A stretch of DNA of 8,659 nucleotides from CAYNNP01 sp964398215. GTDB taxonomy: Bacteria; Planctomycetota; Planctomycetia; Pirellulales; Pirellulaceae. Position 1 is the first letter of the stretch, and every line of letters begins with the position of its first letter. Below, in pieces: positions 1 through 8,012 of this stretch. The DNA is taken from NCBI GenBank assembly GCA_964398215.1, contig CAYNNP010000268.1, forward strand, positions 1-8,659, given 5' to 3'. Under the pieces are notes generated by a model, which saw nothing but the letters and a program-made list of their open reading frames with translations, did not search any database and had not been told where the DNA came from. A program made the position numbers and the translations under genes.

Positions 1-513
1 TTCGATCAAAACGTTGGTGCTTCGGTTCCTCCGAAAAGCAATCAGCAACAATTGACTCGCATCCTTTCATTGTTGGACAAGGTCGGTGCTGATGGCCGCA
101 CGGACTTGGGCAAGGTCGCCAAAGAAGTTGCTCAATCGATCCCTCGCCGCGGCTTGATCGTTATCGTTTCGGATTTGCTGGGAGTCGATTCGCTGGTTGA
201 AGGACTTCGGGTTTTGCGGCAACGCGGACACGACGTTGCGCTGTTCCACCTGCTGCATGATGATGAATTGAATTTTGAGTTCAGCGGCGCGACGCGATTC
301 GAATGCTTGGAAAACGAAGACTTTCTGAATTGCAACCCGCGTGCTCTGCGCGAAGGCTACCTGGAAGCTTTGAATGAATTTTTGGCCAAAACAAAGCGAG
401 CGTGCGGTCGACTTTCGATCGACTACATGCAGGTCAAGACAAGCGAGCCGCTGGACGCGGTGTTAGCCAAATTCTTGGCAAGTCGGCAGGCCCTGCCCAA
501 CTTGCGACGTTAG
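1..513 (+). CDS. DUF58 family protein, C-terminal part (5' end outside window)
   Basis: The frame is open from base 1 to a TAG at 511-513, giving 170 visible residues. The TTG at 52 is an internal codon rather than the start, because the reading continues upstream and DUF58 proteins are usually about 290-310 residues, so roughly the last half to 60 percent is present. The visible part carries the VWA-like core of DUF58: GRTDL (about visible residues 32-36), the strand RRGLIVIVSD (49-58) with the conserved Asp, then RQRGHDVALFHLLHDDEL (73-90). It ends in the family's typical tail, YLEALNEFLAK...C...SIDYMQVKTSEPLDAVLAKFLASR (120-162). No membrane helix is visible, so it is probably cytoplasmic. 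DUF58 proteins are typically encoded next to MoxR AAA+ ATPases and VWA proteins; the next two genes fit that. Molecular function is unknown; a chaperone or adaptor role with MoxR is inference. Confidence 0.9.
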   Translation, partial: FDQNVGASVPPKSNQQQLTRILSLLDKVGADGRTDLGKVAKEVAQSIPRRGLIVIVSDLLGVDSLVEGLRVLRQRGHDVALFHLLHDDELNFEFSGATRFECLENEDFLNCNPRALREGYLEALNEFLAKTKRACGRLSIDYMQVKTSEPLDAVLAKFLASRQALPNLRR

Positions 514-549
514 AAGTATCCCAACCACTTTATCGTAGAAAACTAAATC

Positions 550-2916
550 GTGTTTTTGTATCCAGCGCTCCTAGCCGGCTTCTTCTTTGTCGCGATACCG
601 CTGTTGGTCCATTTGATCAACATGTTGCGCCATCGTCGTCAGCAGTGGGCTGCGATGGATTTCTTGTTGGCTAGTTATCGAAAGCAAAAAAAGTGGGTTC
701 GCCTGCGACAGTTGCTGCTTTTGCTTTCTCGAATTGCCATTGCCGCACTATTGATTGCGATGTTGTGCGGCTGGACCGGTGGCGGAACCCTGATGGGTGT
801 GCTTGGCGGTCAGACCACGCATCACCTAGTGATATTGGATGACAGTTATTCGATGGGTGACGAATCCGGCGGCACAACACCTTACAACCGGGCTTTGCAG
901 TCACTTGAGGCATTGACCAAACGACTGGCAAGCGATGACGGAAATCATCAACTGACCGTGATGCGAGCCAGCCGCGCGTCGATGGCGGTCAAAGGCGGCA
1001 GCGAGTCGGGCGATGCAGCAGCGGACCTTTCCGCGCAGACGATCACTACCGACGGGCGATTGATTGGGCGATTGATGGCCACGACGGCTTCGCCAATCAG
1101 AACGGATTTGATTCCCGCGATCGACTTGGCAACCGAGTTGATTACTAGCACACCAGCGGACTCCAAGTTCATTTATATCGCCAGTGACTTTCGCGAACGT
1201 GACTGGGCCTCGCCTGATCGGGTTGCCGAGTCGCTGCGAAAGTTGCCAGTCGACGAAGTTGACATTCGGATGATTGATTGTGCTGTCGAATCATCAAACA
1301 ACCTTGGCATCACAGAGCTGTATCCTTCCAATGATGTTTGGGTCGCAGGCGTGCCTGTTGTTTTGAATGTAACGGTTCACAATTACGGAACTGACAAAGT
1401 CGAAAACGTGTCTTTGGCTAGCCGCGTGATTCGGTATCCAGATTCTGTCCAGTCAGTCGACGTTGTCCAGCAGTTCAGTGGGGAGATCGATTCGTTGGAC
1501 CAGCTGCAGATCGAATCGATTGGCGCGGGCGAAGAAGTCACCAAGACGTTTCAGGTCTATGTCACCGACATTGGCACACATGCAATCGAAGTCTCGTTGC
1601 CCGATGATGCGTTGCAGATCGACAACACTCGATCTTGCACATTGCCACTTACAGATGCTGGCAAAGTGCTGATCGTCGATTCAGATGTGGATCAACTGGG
1701 CGCTTATCACATTGAATCGGTACTGGATCCTGGAAGCCAAGTTCGCATCGGTGCCGTCCCCGATGTGCAGCCGCCTTCGTTTTTGCGATCCGCAACGATC
1801 GAAACATTGGCACCGTATCGGGCAATCTACATAATCAATTTGCCTGAGATCAGCGAAAACACATCCGACGCGCTTTCCAAGTTTGTGCGTCGTGGTGGTG
1901 GGCTGGCCTGGTTCTTGGGCGAAGATGTCAGAGCGGCGACTTATAACCAAAATCTACTTGCTCAAGATCGCGCCTTGTTGCCCGCCCCGCTTTCTGAGAT
2001 CCAGGAGTTGAAAGTCTCCAGCGAAAAGTCTGGTGATGTTGTGTTTGGTCAGCACGACACGATGCTAGAACCTCTCCGTGCTGCTGGTGATAATATTTGG
2101 GCGTTGGTCGGAGTCGCTCGAACTTGGGGATTGGATGAAACCAAGGATCCCGCGGAAGAACCTGATGACGGCGACGCGGCCTCCAGTGCACCTCGTGTAC
2201 TAACGGTTCTGAAACGTCGCGACGGAAAGCCGCTGGCGACACAGCACCAAGTCGGCAAAGGAAGGGTCATCACAGTGCTTTCTGGGCTGGATGATAGTTG
2301 GACGAATTGGCGCAGCGATCCCACCTTCGTTCCGTTTCTGTTGCTCAGCAATGCCACACTTTGGAGCGGAGCGGCACCGGAAACCACTCGTATGATCGAC
2401 ATGCCGTTGATGCGAGATTTGCCACCGGATTTGTTCTCGTCTCAAGTGACATTCGTGCCAGCGAACCAGGCGCCTCGCGTTCCCATTGAATTGGAAGGTG
2501 TTGAAACGGGCGATGATTCTCAGGCCGGTTCGTCAACGGTTTCAGTCAACTTGGATCCCACCGAAATGATCATCGCAGGTGAATCCAATGTGTCGGAAGT
2601 CTTGCGTCCGGGGATTTCTGAATGGGCGCTGACACGTGCAGACGGCCGTGGACAGGTCATCCCGGTGGCTTCTGTCATTCGAGTCGGTGAGGGGGATTTG
2701 CGACGTTCAAATACTGCAGAGATTCAACAGGGACTGATGCCTTTAGAAGTCAAATTCATTTCCAGTAGCCAGTGGAGTGCCGAAAATCAAACGGTTGGCA
2801 GTTCAACACTGACGATGCTACTACTGGGCTTACTGGGCCTTGTTCTCGCTGGCGAACAGATGCTTGCCTACTGGGCTAGTTACCATGTTGCGGCGACAAA
2901 AAGGAGTGCAGCATGA
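550..2916 (+). CDS. BatA-like membrane protein with VWA domain and non-catalytic amidotransferase-like domain
   Basis: This is a 788-residue membrane protein. The GTG at 550 is the first possible start, since an in-frame TAA lies at 544-546; no clear Shine-Dalgarno precedes it. Residues 1-45 match the BatA/aerotolerance-regulator N-terminus (FLYPALLAG...IPLLVHLIN, then basic RHRR and AMDFLLAS). Helices lie at about 5-25 and 55-75, with a strongly basic loop between them, which puts the following domain outside the cytoplasm. The VWA domain (about 90-245) has a complete MIDAS: D97-x-S99-x-S101, T185 and D213. Residues 250-350 look like a CARDB-type beta domain. Residues 371-480 resemble a class I glutamine-amidotransferase fold (KVLIVDSD, YRAIYIINLPE, RRGGGLAWFLGEDV) but contain no Cys, so an enzymatic role is unlikely. 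An acidic linker spans 528-549. A last helix at about 753-775 is followed by a short basic tail, probably cytoplasmic. It lies 36 nt after the DUF58 gene and overlaps the next gene by ATGA. Exact role unknown; the Bacteroides Bat proteins are the nearest named relatives. Confidence 0.88.
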   Translation: MFLYPALLAGFFFVAIPLLVHLINMLRHRRQQWAAMDFLLASYRKQKKWVRLRQLLLLLSRIAIAALLIAMLCGWTGGGTLMGVLGGQTTHHLVILDDSYSMGDESGGTTPYNRALQSLEALTKRLASDDGNHQLTVMRASRASMAVKGGSESGDAAADLSAQTITTDGRLIGRLMATTASPIRTDLIPAIDLATELITSTPADSKFIYIASDFRERDWASPDRVAESLRKLPVDEVDIRMIDCAVESSNNLGITELYPSNDVWVAGVPVVLNVTVHNYGTDKVENVSLASRVIRYPDSVQSVDVVQQFSGEIDSLDQLQIESIGAGEEVTKTFQVYVTDIGTHAIEVSLPDDALQIDNTRSCTLPLTDAGKVLIVDSDVDQLGAYHIESVLDPGSQVRIGAVPDVQPPSFLRSATIETLAPYRAIYIINLPEISENTSDALSKFVRRGGGLAWFLGEDVRAATYNQNLLAQDRALLPAPLSEIQELKVSSEKSGDVVFGQHDTMLEPLRAAGDNIWALVGVARTWGLDETKDPAEEPDDGDAASSAPRVLTVLKRRDGKPLATQHQVGKGRVITVLSGLDDSWTNWRSDPTFVPFLLLSNATLWSGAAPETTRMIDMPLMRDLPPDLFSSQVTFVPANQAPRVPIELEGVETGDDSQAGSSTVSVNLDPTEMIIAGESNVSEVLRPGISEWALTRADGRGQVIPVASVIRVGEGDLRRSNTAEIQQGLMPLEVKFISSSQWSAENQTVGSSTLTMLLLGLLGLVLAGEQMLAYWASYHVAATKRSAA
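2901..2916 (+). promoter_or_regulatory. Strong Shine-Dalgarno and ATGA stop/start overlap
   Basis: AAGGAG at 2901-2906 lies six bases before the ATG at 2913, inside the last codons of the BatA-like gene. The stop TGA (2914-2916) overlaps this ATG. This fixes the start of the 913-residue protein and predicts translational coupling of the two VWA proteins. It is the only strong ribosome-binding site I see among the four starts in the window. Confidence 0.85.
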
Positions 2917-5654
2917 ACGAGTCGGGTACCAAACAGATTATTTATGAATTCGCGCGTGCCGCTTCATTAGAAGGCTGGTGGGTTTGGGCGATTTTGATCG
3001 GTGCGTTGGCGGTGCTGTTATACGCATGCGTACGTCTTTACCGCCGCGATACGGCCGAGGTTCCAGCAGTCATACGCTGGACGTTGATCATGTTGCGCGT
3101 CGCCGCAATCATTGCGTTGGTCTTCTTTTTCTTTGACTTACAACGACGTACTCAGCGGCTAGTCACGCGGCCAAGCGAAGTAGCGATTTTGGTCGACACT
3201 AGTCAAAGCATGTCGTTGCCTGCAGGAAGCGTTGCCTCAAAACAAAGTCGTGCTGAGCGCGCCGCAGAGATCTTGGGCGACACGGATCTGCTGGAGAAAC
3301 TGGCAGTCGAACATCGCGTGAGTGTCTATTCATTTGCCGAAGACGCTGAGCCAAATCTGCTGGAATCGCGTGGCGGCGAGGTAGCATCGGATCCCAACGA
3401 AGCCAATGAGTCGGTCGCGAGTACCGCGTCACCATGGGCCTGGGGCGGCGCTGTTTTGATTGGCATCGCGATACTACTAAGCATCGCTTCGTTGCTAATG
3501 GGAGCATCCGGCAAGGGATCTGCGGTGGGCGGACCAATACTGGGCGCTGCTGTCGCGATCATCGTCGGAATCATTTGTCTGGGCAGCGTCTATGCTGTCC
3601 GATCACAAGAATCGTTGTCGCAAATCCTTGGTGCCGCGCCGTCAACTGAATCGACCGAGGATGACGAGGATCAGTCCGAGAAAGAACCCGAGTCAATCCG
3701 CGTGACCAACTGGGCGGATCAGATTGTAGCCGCCGGTGCCCAAAGTCGTATTGGTGACGCGATCAAAAATGTGCTTACCGATCACGATCCTGCGACATTG
3801 GCGGGCATCGTTTTGTTGACTGATGGCCAAAGCAATGGTGGAAGTGATGCAACTTCAGCGATGACGTTCGCGCGTCGCAGTCAGGTTGCAGTGTTCCCCG
3901 TTGGCATGGGCAGTAGTGACGCGCCTGTGAATGTAAGAGTCGTTGACCTAGATGCACCGCGACGAGTTTACCCAGGTGACAAGTTTGCGATCAGTGGTGT
4001 GCTGCAAGCCAGCGGGCCGAAAGCGGTTGAGGTTGAAGTTCAATTGATGGACGCTTTGGATAGCGATGCCAAGCCAGCGACGAACGCTGATGGCGAGCCG
4101 ATCCCGTTCAAAGGTGAAGTAATCGATTCGCAGAGAGTCAAAATCGAAAACGATGGCACTTTGACACCGATACGATTTGAGCTGGAACCAGAATCGGTTG
4201 GTCGACGACGACTAGCAATTCGAGTCGTTGCCCCCAAAGATGACCGAAACAAACGCGATGACATTCGCGACGCTCGTTACGAAGTCGTTGCTCGCAAGCT
4301 ACGAGTACTGGCGATCGCGGGCGGCCCAACGCGAGAATACCGGTTTGCAAGAAACTTGCTATATCGCGACAAGTCAATCGAATTGGATGTTTGGCTTCAG
4401 TCGGGGCAACCTGGAATGAGCCAGGATGCCGACAACATGTTAACGGAGTTCCCAGGGTCTGCGGACGAACTGTTTGAGTATGACGCGATCATGGCGTTTG
4501 ATGCTGATTGGTTGTCGCTGACAGTTGCTGATCTGGACATGGTTGACCGTTGGTTGGCTCAACAGGCCGGCGGCATGATCATTGTTGCGGGACCTGTCTA
4601 CCATCCAAGGTGGACTCGAACGCGAACTGATCCACGCGTTGGCAGGATCTCAGGATTCTTTCCTGTGACATTTTCATCCCGTGGTCCTTTGCTGGGCGGA
4701 GGTCGCCAGGGTGGCGAGAACGCATGGGCGATCGAGTTTTCTCCTGAAGCTCGTCGCGCAGAATTTTTGTGGATCGCCGACGATGCGCCAAAGAGCTTTG
4801 AGGTTTGGGATGAATACGGCGGCGTCTATGACTACGTTGGTGTAAAGAGTTCCAAGCCGGGTGCAAAAGTCTACGGTTACTTTTCCGATCCAACCACAGA
4901 GATCGGTGATAGTTTGCCGGTCTACTTTGCATCGCAGTTTTATGGTGCTGGTCGCGTGTTCTTTCAAGGAAGTGGCGAGATTTGGCGTTTACGTGGTGCC
5001 AGCGATGCGTACTTCGACAGCTACTATACAAAGCTGCTGCGTTGGGTCAGCGAGGGCCGATTGCTTCGCGACAGCAACCGGGGCGTTGTCTTGGTTGAAC
5101 CCAGCCGTGCGATGGTTGGTGACACAATCACAGTACGTGCCGTGCTGACTGACGAACAATTCGAGCCACTGAATGTTCCAGAGGTCGATGCAAAGCTACT
5201 TGCTCCTGGTGGAAAGATCGGGGACTTGAAGCTCTCGCCTCTCAAGGGTGAACCACGAGGGGGAACGTATGGCGGCCGCTTCATTGTTCGCGAAGCCGGT
5301 AGCTACGAAGTTCGTGTGACTTTGGGCGATGCGTTGGACGAACAGGTGCTACGACAAAGCATCCAGGTGCGATTGCCAACGATCGAATTGGAACGTCCAC
5401 GCAGAAACGACGATGAACTTCAGCAGCTTGCTTCATTGACTGGCGGAACCTACACGCCGGTCAACGAAGACGTGACATCAGTACAGGTGAGTTCATCACT
5501 CGGGAGCTTGCTAAAGCCCCAACCGCAAACCACGATCTTGCCGGGAACTCCCGACCAGATTTTCAATCAAAGACGTAATGCCATTTTGATGTGGTTGATC
5601 GCAACCGTTCTGACCATGGAATGGGTAACCCGTCGCCTTCATCGATTGGCCTAA
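2913..5654 (+). CDS. Large VWA-domain membrane protein with amidotransferase-like domain and an inserted transmembrane hairpin
   Basis: This 913-residue protein starts at an ATG with an AAGGAG six bases upstream and overlaps the previous stop. Helices at about 21-41 and 57-75 flank a basic loop (RLYRRD), followed by a VWA domain with D95-T-S97-Q-S99 and LLTDGQSN (301-308, D304). The expected MIDAS Thr position reads QSRIGDA, with Ser at 278. The VWA is interrupted at about 145-262 by an insert with two more helices (about 178-197 and 208-229) and an acidic stretch. After the VWA come beta-rich segments (about 340-460), then an amidotransferase-like domain (about 462-690: KLRVLAIAGGPTREYRFARN, FEYDAIMAFD, GGMIIVAGP). 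The only Cys residues are 39 and 222, both in membrane segments, so that fold is not a Cys-dependent enzyme. Residues 720-825 form another beta domain, and a final helix (about 888-904) precedes a basic tail. The ectodomain is predicted outside the cytoplasmic membrane. This resembles large VWA proteins found next to BatA homologues in Planctomycetes; function unknown. Confidence 0.87.
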   Translation: MNESGTKQIIYEFARAASLEGWWVWAILIGALAVLLYACVRLYRRDTAEVPAVIRWTLIMLRVAAIIALVFFFFDLQRRTQRLVTRPSEVAILVDTSQSMSLPAGSVASKQSRAERAAEILGDTDLLEKLAVEHRVSVYSFAEDAEPNLLESRGGEVASDPNEANESVASTASPWAWGGAVLIGIAILLSIASLLMGASGKGSAVGGPILGAAVAIIVGIICLGSVYAVRSQESLSQILGAAPSTESTEDDEDQSEKEPESIRVTNWADQIVAAGAQSRIGDAIKNVLTDHDPATLAGIVLLTDGQSNGGSDATSAMTFARRSQVAVFPVGMGSSDAPVNVRVVDLDAPRRVYPGDKFAISGVLQASGPKAVEVEVQLMDALDSDAKPATNADGEPIPFKGEVIDSQRVKIENDGTLTPIRFELEPESVGRRRLAIRVVAPKDDRNKRDDIRDARYEVVARKLRVLAIAGGPTREYRFARNLLYRDKSIELDVWLQSGQPGMSQDADNMLTEFPGSADELFEYDAIMAFDADWLSLTVADLDMVDRWLAQQAGGMIIVAGPVYHPRWTRTRTDPRVGRISGFFPVTFSSRGPLLGGGRQGGENAWAIEFSPEARRAEFLWIADDAPKSFEVWDEYGGVYDYVGVKSSKPGAKVYGYFSDPTTEIGDSLPVYFASQFYGAGRVFFQGSGEIWRLRGASDAYFDSYYTKLLRWVSEGRLLRDSNRGVVLVEPSRAMVGDTITVRAVLTDEQFEPLNVPEVDAKLLAPGGKIGDLKLSPLKGEPRGGTYGGRFIVREAGSYEVRVTLGDALDEQVLRQSIQVRLPTIELERPRRNDDELQQLASLTGGTYTPVNEDVTSVQVSSSLGSLLKPQPQTTILPGTPDQIFNQRRNAILMWLIATVLTMEWVTRRLHRLA
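3345..3698 (+). other. Transmembrane hairpin plus acidic linker inserted within a VWA domain (residues about 145-262)
   Basis: Between the second VWA strand (VSVYSFAED, ending near residue 144) and the metal-site helix (RIGDAI, from 279), a standard VWA domain has a short connection. Here about 118 residues intervene: a polar lead, two Gly/Ala/Ile-rich hydrophobic helices (about 178-197 and 208-229) joined by a short Gly-rich turn, then an acidic stretch (TEDDEDQSEKEPE, 248-260). The reading frame is continuous and codon style does not change, so this is part of the protein and not a frameshift artefact. Two helices return the chain to the same side, so both VWA halves can still fold together. 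The insert boundaries are estimates. Confidence 0.7.
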
Positions 5655-5666
5655 CAATCAAGAAAT

Positions 5667-7979
5667 ATGTCCGACCGTCAATATCTCGATCCGCAATTGT
5701 CATCGCTGCTGGGCAGGCTTCGCAGCCGTGTTCGTCGATATGTCGTTTGGGACTCTCTGCTGGCACTCGCCGCGATTGTCTTGCTGGCGTTCTGGGTCGG
5801 CCTTGCCTTGGATTACTTGCCAGTGACGGTGGGCGGTACTGAAATGCCGCGTTTGGCGCGCGGGATTTTGCTGTTGATTGTCGCCGGGCTATTCATCTTC
5901 ATCGTTGCCAAACTTTTGATTGGGCGACTGAATCGAGACCTGCCAGACGATAGCCTTGCCTTGCTACTGGAACGGCAGCACCCCAAGCTCGGTGGCCGCT
6001 TGGTGACAGCCGTGCAGCTAAACAAGACAGACCGGGACGGTGATTCGCACTCGCCAGTCTTGTTGAACCGAGTACACAAGGAAGCTGCTGCCGCGGTCGA
6101 TCAAGTCGACACCGGCCGTGTCTTTCGATCGGAACCTTTGGCACGAAAGGCGATGGTTGTCGTGCCACTTGCCCTGGGCATGATCGTTTTTGCCGTGCTA
6201 AGCCCAACAGCGTTTGGTCGTGCCGCTGGCAGACTGACATTGCTTTCAGATGATCCTTGGCCCCGGCGTGCTGAACTAGAAATGGTCGGCGTTGAGGTTC
6301 CGGTCGTTACCGCTGCTGACGATGAAATGGTCGAACCCGAACTGAAAGAGTTCCAGGACTTGAGCGTCAGTCTCCCCAAGGGCAGCAATCCAACATTGCG
6401 AATTCGAGCCAAAGCCGATTCAGCAGAAGTCCCTGTCGCTTGTACCGTTTACTACTGGACAGACGAGGGCTCCAAAGGCCAAACCAACATGCGCCGCGTC
6501 GGCCGCGTCGTGGATGGCTATCAGTCATTTATTCTTGATGGGCCACCGTTCACTGGATTGACTGACTCGTTCACGTTCAGCGTCCGTGGGCTTGATGATC
6601 GACTGGATGGCTTTCGCATTGAAGCAGTCCAGCCGCCAGCGATCACTGAAATGCTGGTTCAAGTCCGCAAACCCGATTACTTGCGTGGAGCGTCAAGCGG
6701 CGAATTTGACACCGAGTCCAAGTATCAAGCGGGCCTGCGAATTCCACAAGGCAGCGATGTAACGCTTGTTGCCAAAACCAGCGTCCCACTTGGCAGTGCT
6801 GATGTTGCACTGAAAACCGACCAAGGCGACGTCAAATTCGACGACGTTGAATTGGTGGAAGATGGAGGCGTTCGCTTGAACCTTCAAGACTTCAATGTGG
6901 CCACTACCATTCGAATGGTCCCGAAAGACCAACAGGGTATTTCTGCCCAGGCAGCCTACCGTTATTTCATGGGAGTTGTCGTTGACGAAGCGCCCTCGCT
7001 GCAATTGAAACTCAATGGCATCGGCACCGCGATCACGCCGGTCGCCAGGCTGCCAATGGAATCAGAAGCCGAAGACGATTACGGAGTTGACCAACTGACG
7101 ATTTTCGCATCACCGGCTTCCGGAACAGAAGAATCAAACGACGAACAAGCTGCCACGGCTAGTCCTAAAATGGACCGCGACGGTCACTCAGAAGCCGTGA
7201 TCGATTTGCGCGAAGTCGTTGCTGCCGGCACGTTACCAGAGATTGTCCCTGGCACAGTTCTGAATGTCTTTGCCGAAGCAACCGACCACTACGACTTGGG
7301 TGACAAACACCTGACGCGAAGTGAAATCTTTCCGTTGCAAGTTGTCACAGCAGACAAATTGCTCGCCATGTTGGAACGACGTGAACTTGGCATGCGAGCG
7401 CGATTGGAGCAAACGATCGAAGAGACTCGGAACCTGCGAGACTCGCTGGATTTGATGCGGCGCCGAACGTTCGCGCCTGATCAACCTGAGCCCAAAGATG
7501 AAGCCGAACGAACACGTAACATCCAAGTTCGTCGGATTCGGGTTCAGCAAAGTGGGCTACAGGCTAGCAAGACATCTGAAGAGCTAAGTGGCATCGCAAC
7601 TTCACTTGATGACCTGCTTCAGGAGATGGTCAACAACCGTGTAGATTCGGCAGATAGACGCGAGAGAATCGGCGAAGGTGTCCGAGATCCGCTAAAAACA
7701 ATCATTGCTGGATCTTTAGCAAATCTGCAAAGTCAAATCAAAGATGTGGAAAAATCGGTCGAAAACTCCGCCCAGGCCGAACAAAAGACCAAAATTGCTG
7801 TCAAAACCGCCGAGGAAGTGCTACTTAAGCTAACGGCTGTTTTGGACAAAATGCTAGACTTAGAGAGCTTCAATGAGATTCTGGATTTGTATCGCCAGCT
7901 GATTGAAGACCAAGATTCAATTAGTAAAGAGACCAAGGAAGAGCAAAAACGTAAATTGCTTGATCTCTTCAAAGAGTAA
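5667..7979 (+). CDS. Three-helix membrane protein with beta-rich ectodomain and coiled-coil C-terminus (DUF4175-like)
   Basis: This 770-residue protein starts at ATG 5667, 12 nt after the previous stop, with only a weak purine run (AAGAA) upstream. The N-terminus is basic (GRLRSRVRR, 16-24), then helices lie at about 29-49 and 65-85. A cytoplasmic-looking segment follows (DDSLALLLERQHPKLGGRLV, 94-113), then a third helix at about 162-181 (the MVVVPLALGMIVFAV region). That order places residues 186-770 outside the membrane. WPRRAELEM (198-206) begins the ectodomain, which continues with beta-rich, Ig-like stretches to about 555, including SFTFSVRGLDDRLDGFRIEAVQPPAI in two consecutive parts (301-312 and 313-326) and KPDYLRG (335-341). 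An acidic, low-complexity loop lies at about 481-506. From about 563 to the end the sequence is helical and charged, with coiled-coil character (LERRELGMRARLEQTIEETR, 569-588; EEQKRKLLDLFKE at the C-terminus). It resembles DUF4175-type proteins of Planctomycetes and related phyla from recall; no catalytic motif is visible and the function is unknown. Confidence 0.82.
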   Translation: MSDRQYLDPQLSSLLGRLRSRVRRYVVWDSLLALAAIVLLAFWVGLALDYLPVTVGGTEMPRLARGILLLIVAGLFIFIVAKLLIGRLNRDLPDDSLALLLERQHPKLGGRLVTAVQLNKTDRDGDSHSPVLLNRVHKEAAAAVDQVDTGRVFRSEPLARKAMVVVPLALGMIVFAVLSPTAFGRAAGRLTLLSDDPWPRRAELEMVGVEVPVVTAADDEMVEPELKEFQDLSVSLPKGSNPTLRIRAKADSAEVPVACTVYYWTDEGSKGQTNMRRVGRVVDGYQSFILDGPPFTGLTDSFTFSVRGLDDRLDGFRIEAVQPPAITEMLVQVRKPDYLRGASSGEFDTESKYQAGLRIPQGSDVTLVAKTSVPLGSADVALKTDQGDVKFDDVELVEDGGVRLNLQDFNVATTIRMVPKDQQGISAQAAYRYFMGVVVDEAPSLQLKLNGIGTAITPVARLPMESEAEDDYGVDQLTIFASPASGTEESNDEQAATASPKMDRDGHSEAVIDLREVVAAGTLPEIVPGTVLNVFAEATDHYDLGDKHLTRSEIFPLQVVTADKLLAMLERRELGMRARLEQTIEETRNLRDSLDLMRRRTFAPDQPEPKDEAERTRNIQVRRIRVQQSGLQASKTSEELSGIATSLDDLLQEMVNNRVDSADRRERIGEGVRDPLKTIIAGSLANLQSQIKDVEKSVENSAQAEQKTKIAVKTAEEVLLKLTAVLDKMLDLESFNEILDLYRQLIEDQDSISKETKEEQKRKLLDLFKE

Positions 7980-8012
7980 ACTCACCCCCACTTCCAACTT
8001 ACGGACCGTCCG

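Noticed and set aside
514..549. Possible promoter or terminator in the gap between the first two genes
   Set aside because: The 36-base gap has no stem-loop with a T-run and no recognisable -35/-10 pair; it looks like ordinary intra-operon spacing.
402..674. Plus-strand open frame spanning the junction of the first two genes
   Set aside because: It overlaps both the conserved DUF58 C-terminus and the BatA N-terminus in another frame, so it is not a gene.
3345..3698. Considered the VWA insert as a frameshift, gene fusion junction or inserted mobile element
   Set aside because: The frame is continuous, no inverted or direct repeats flank it, and base use is like the surrounding gene, so it is a protein-level insertion.
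4579..5031. Minus-strand open frame of 150 codons inside the second VWA gene
   Set aside because: Its translation is rich in Arg, His and Ser with no recognisable domain and no start signal; the plus-strand protein is clearly the real product here.
8002..8012. Short inverted repeat CGGACCGTCCG directly before the ATG at 8013
   Set aside because: At 11 bp, with at most a four-base stem as RNA, it is too short to call a terminator, operator or riboswitch without conservation data.
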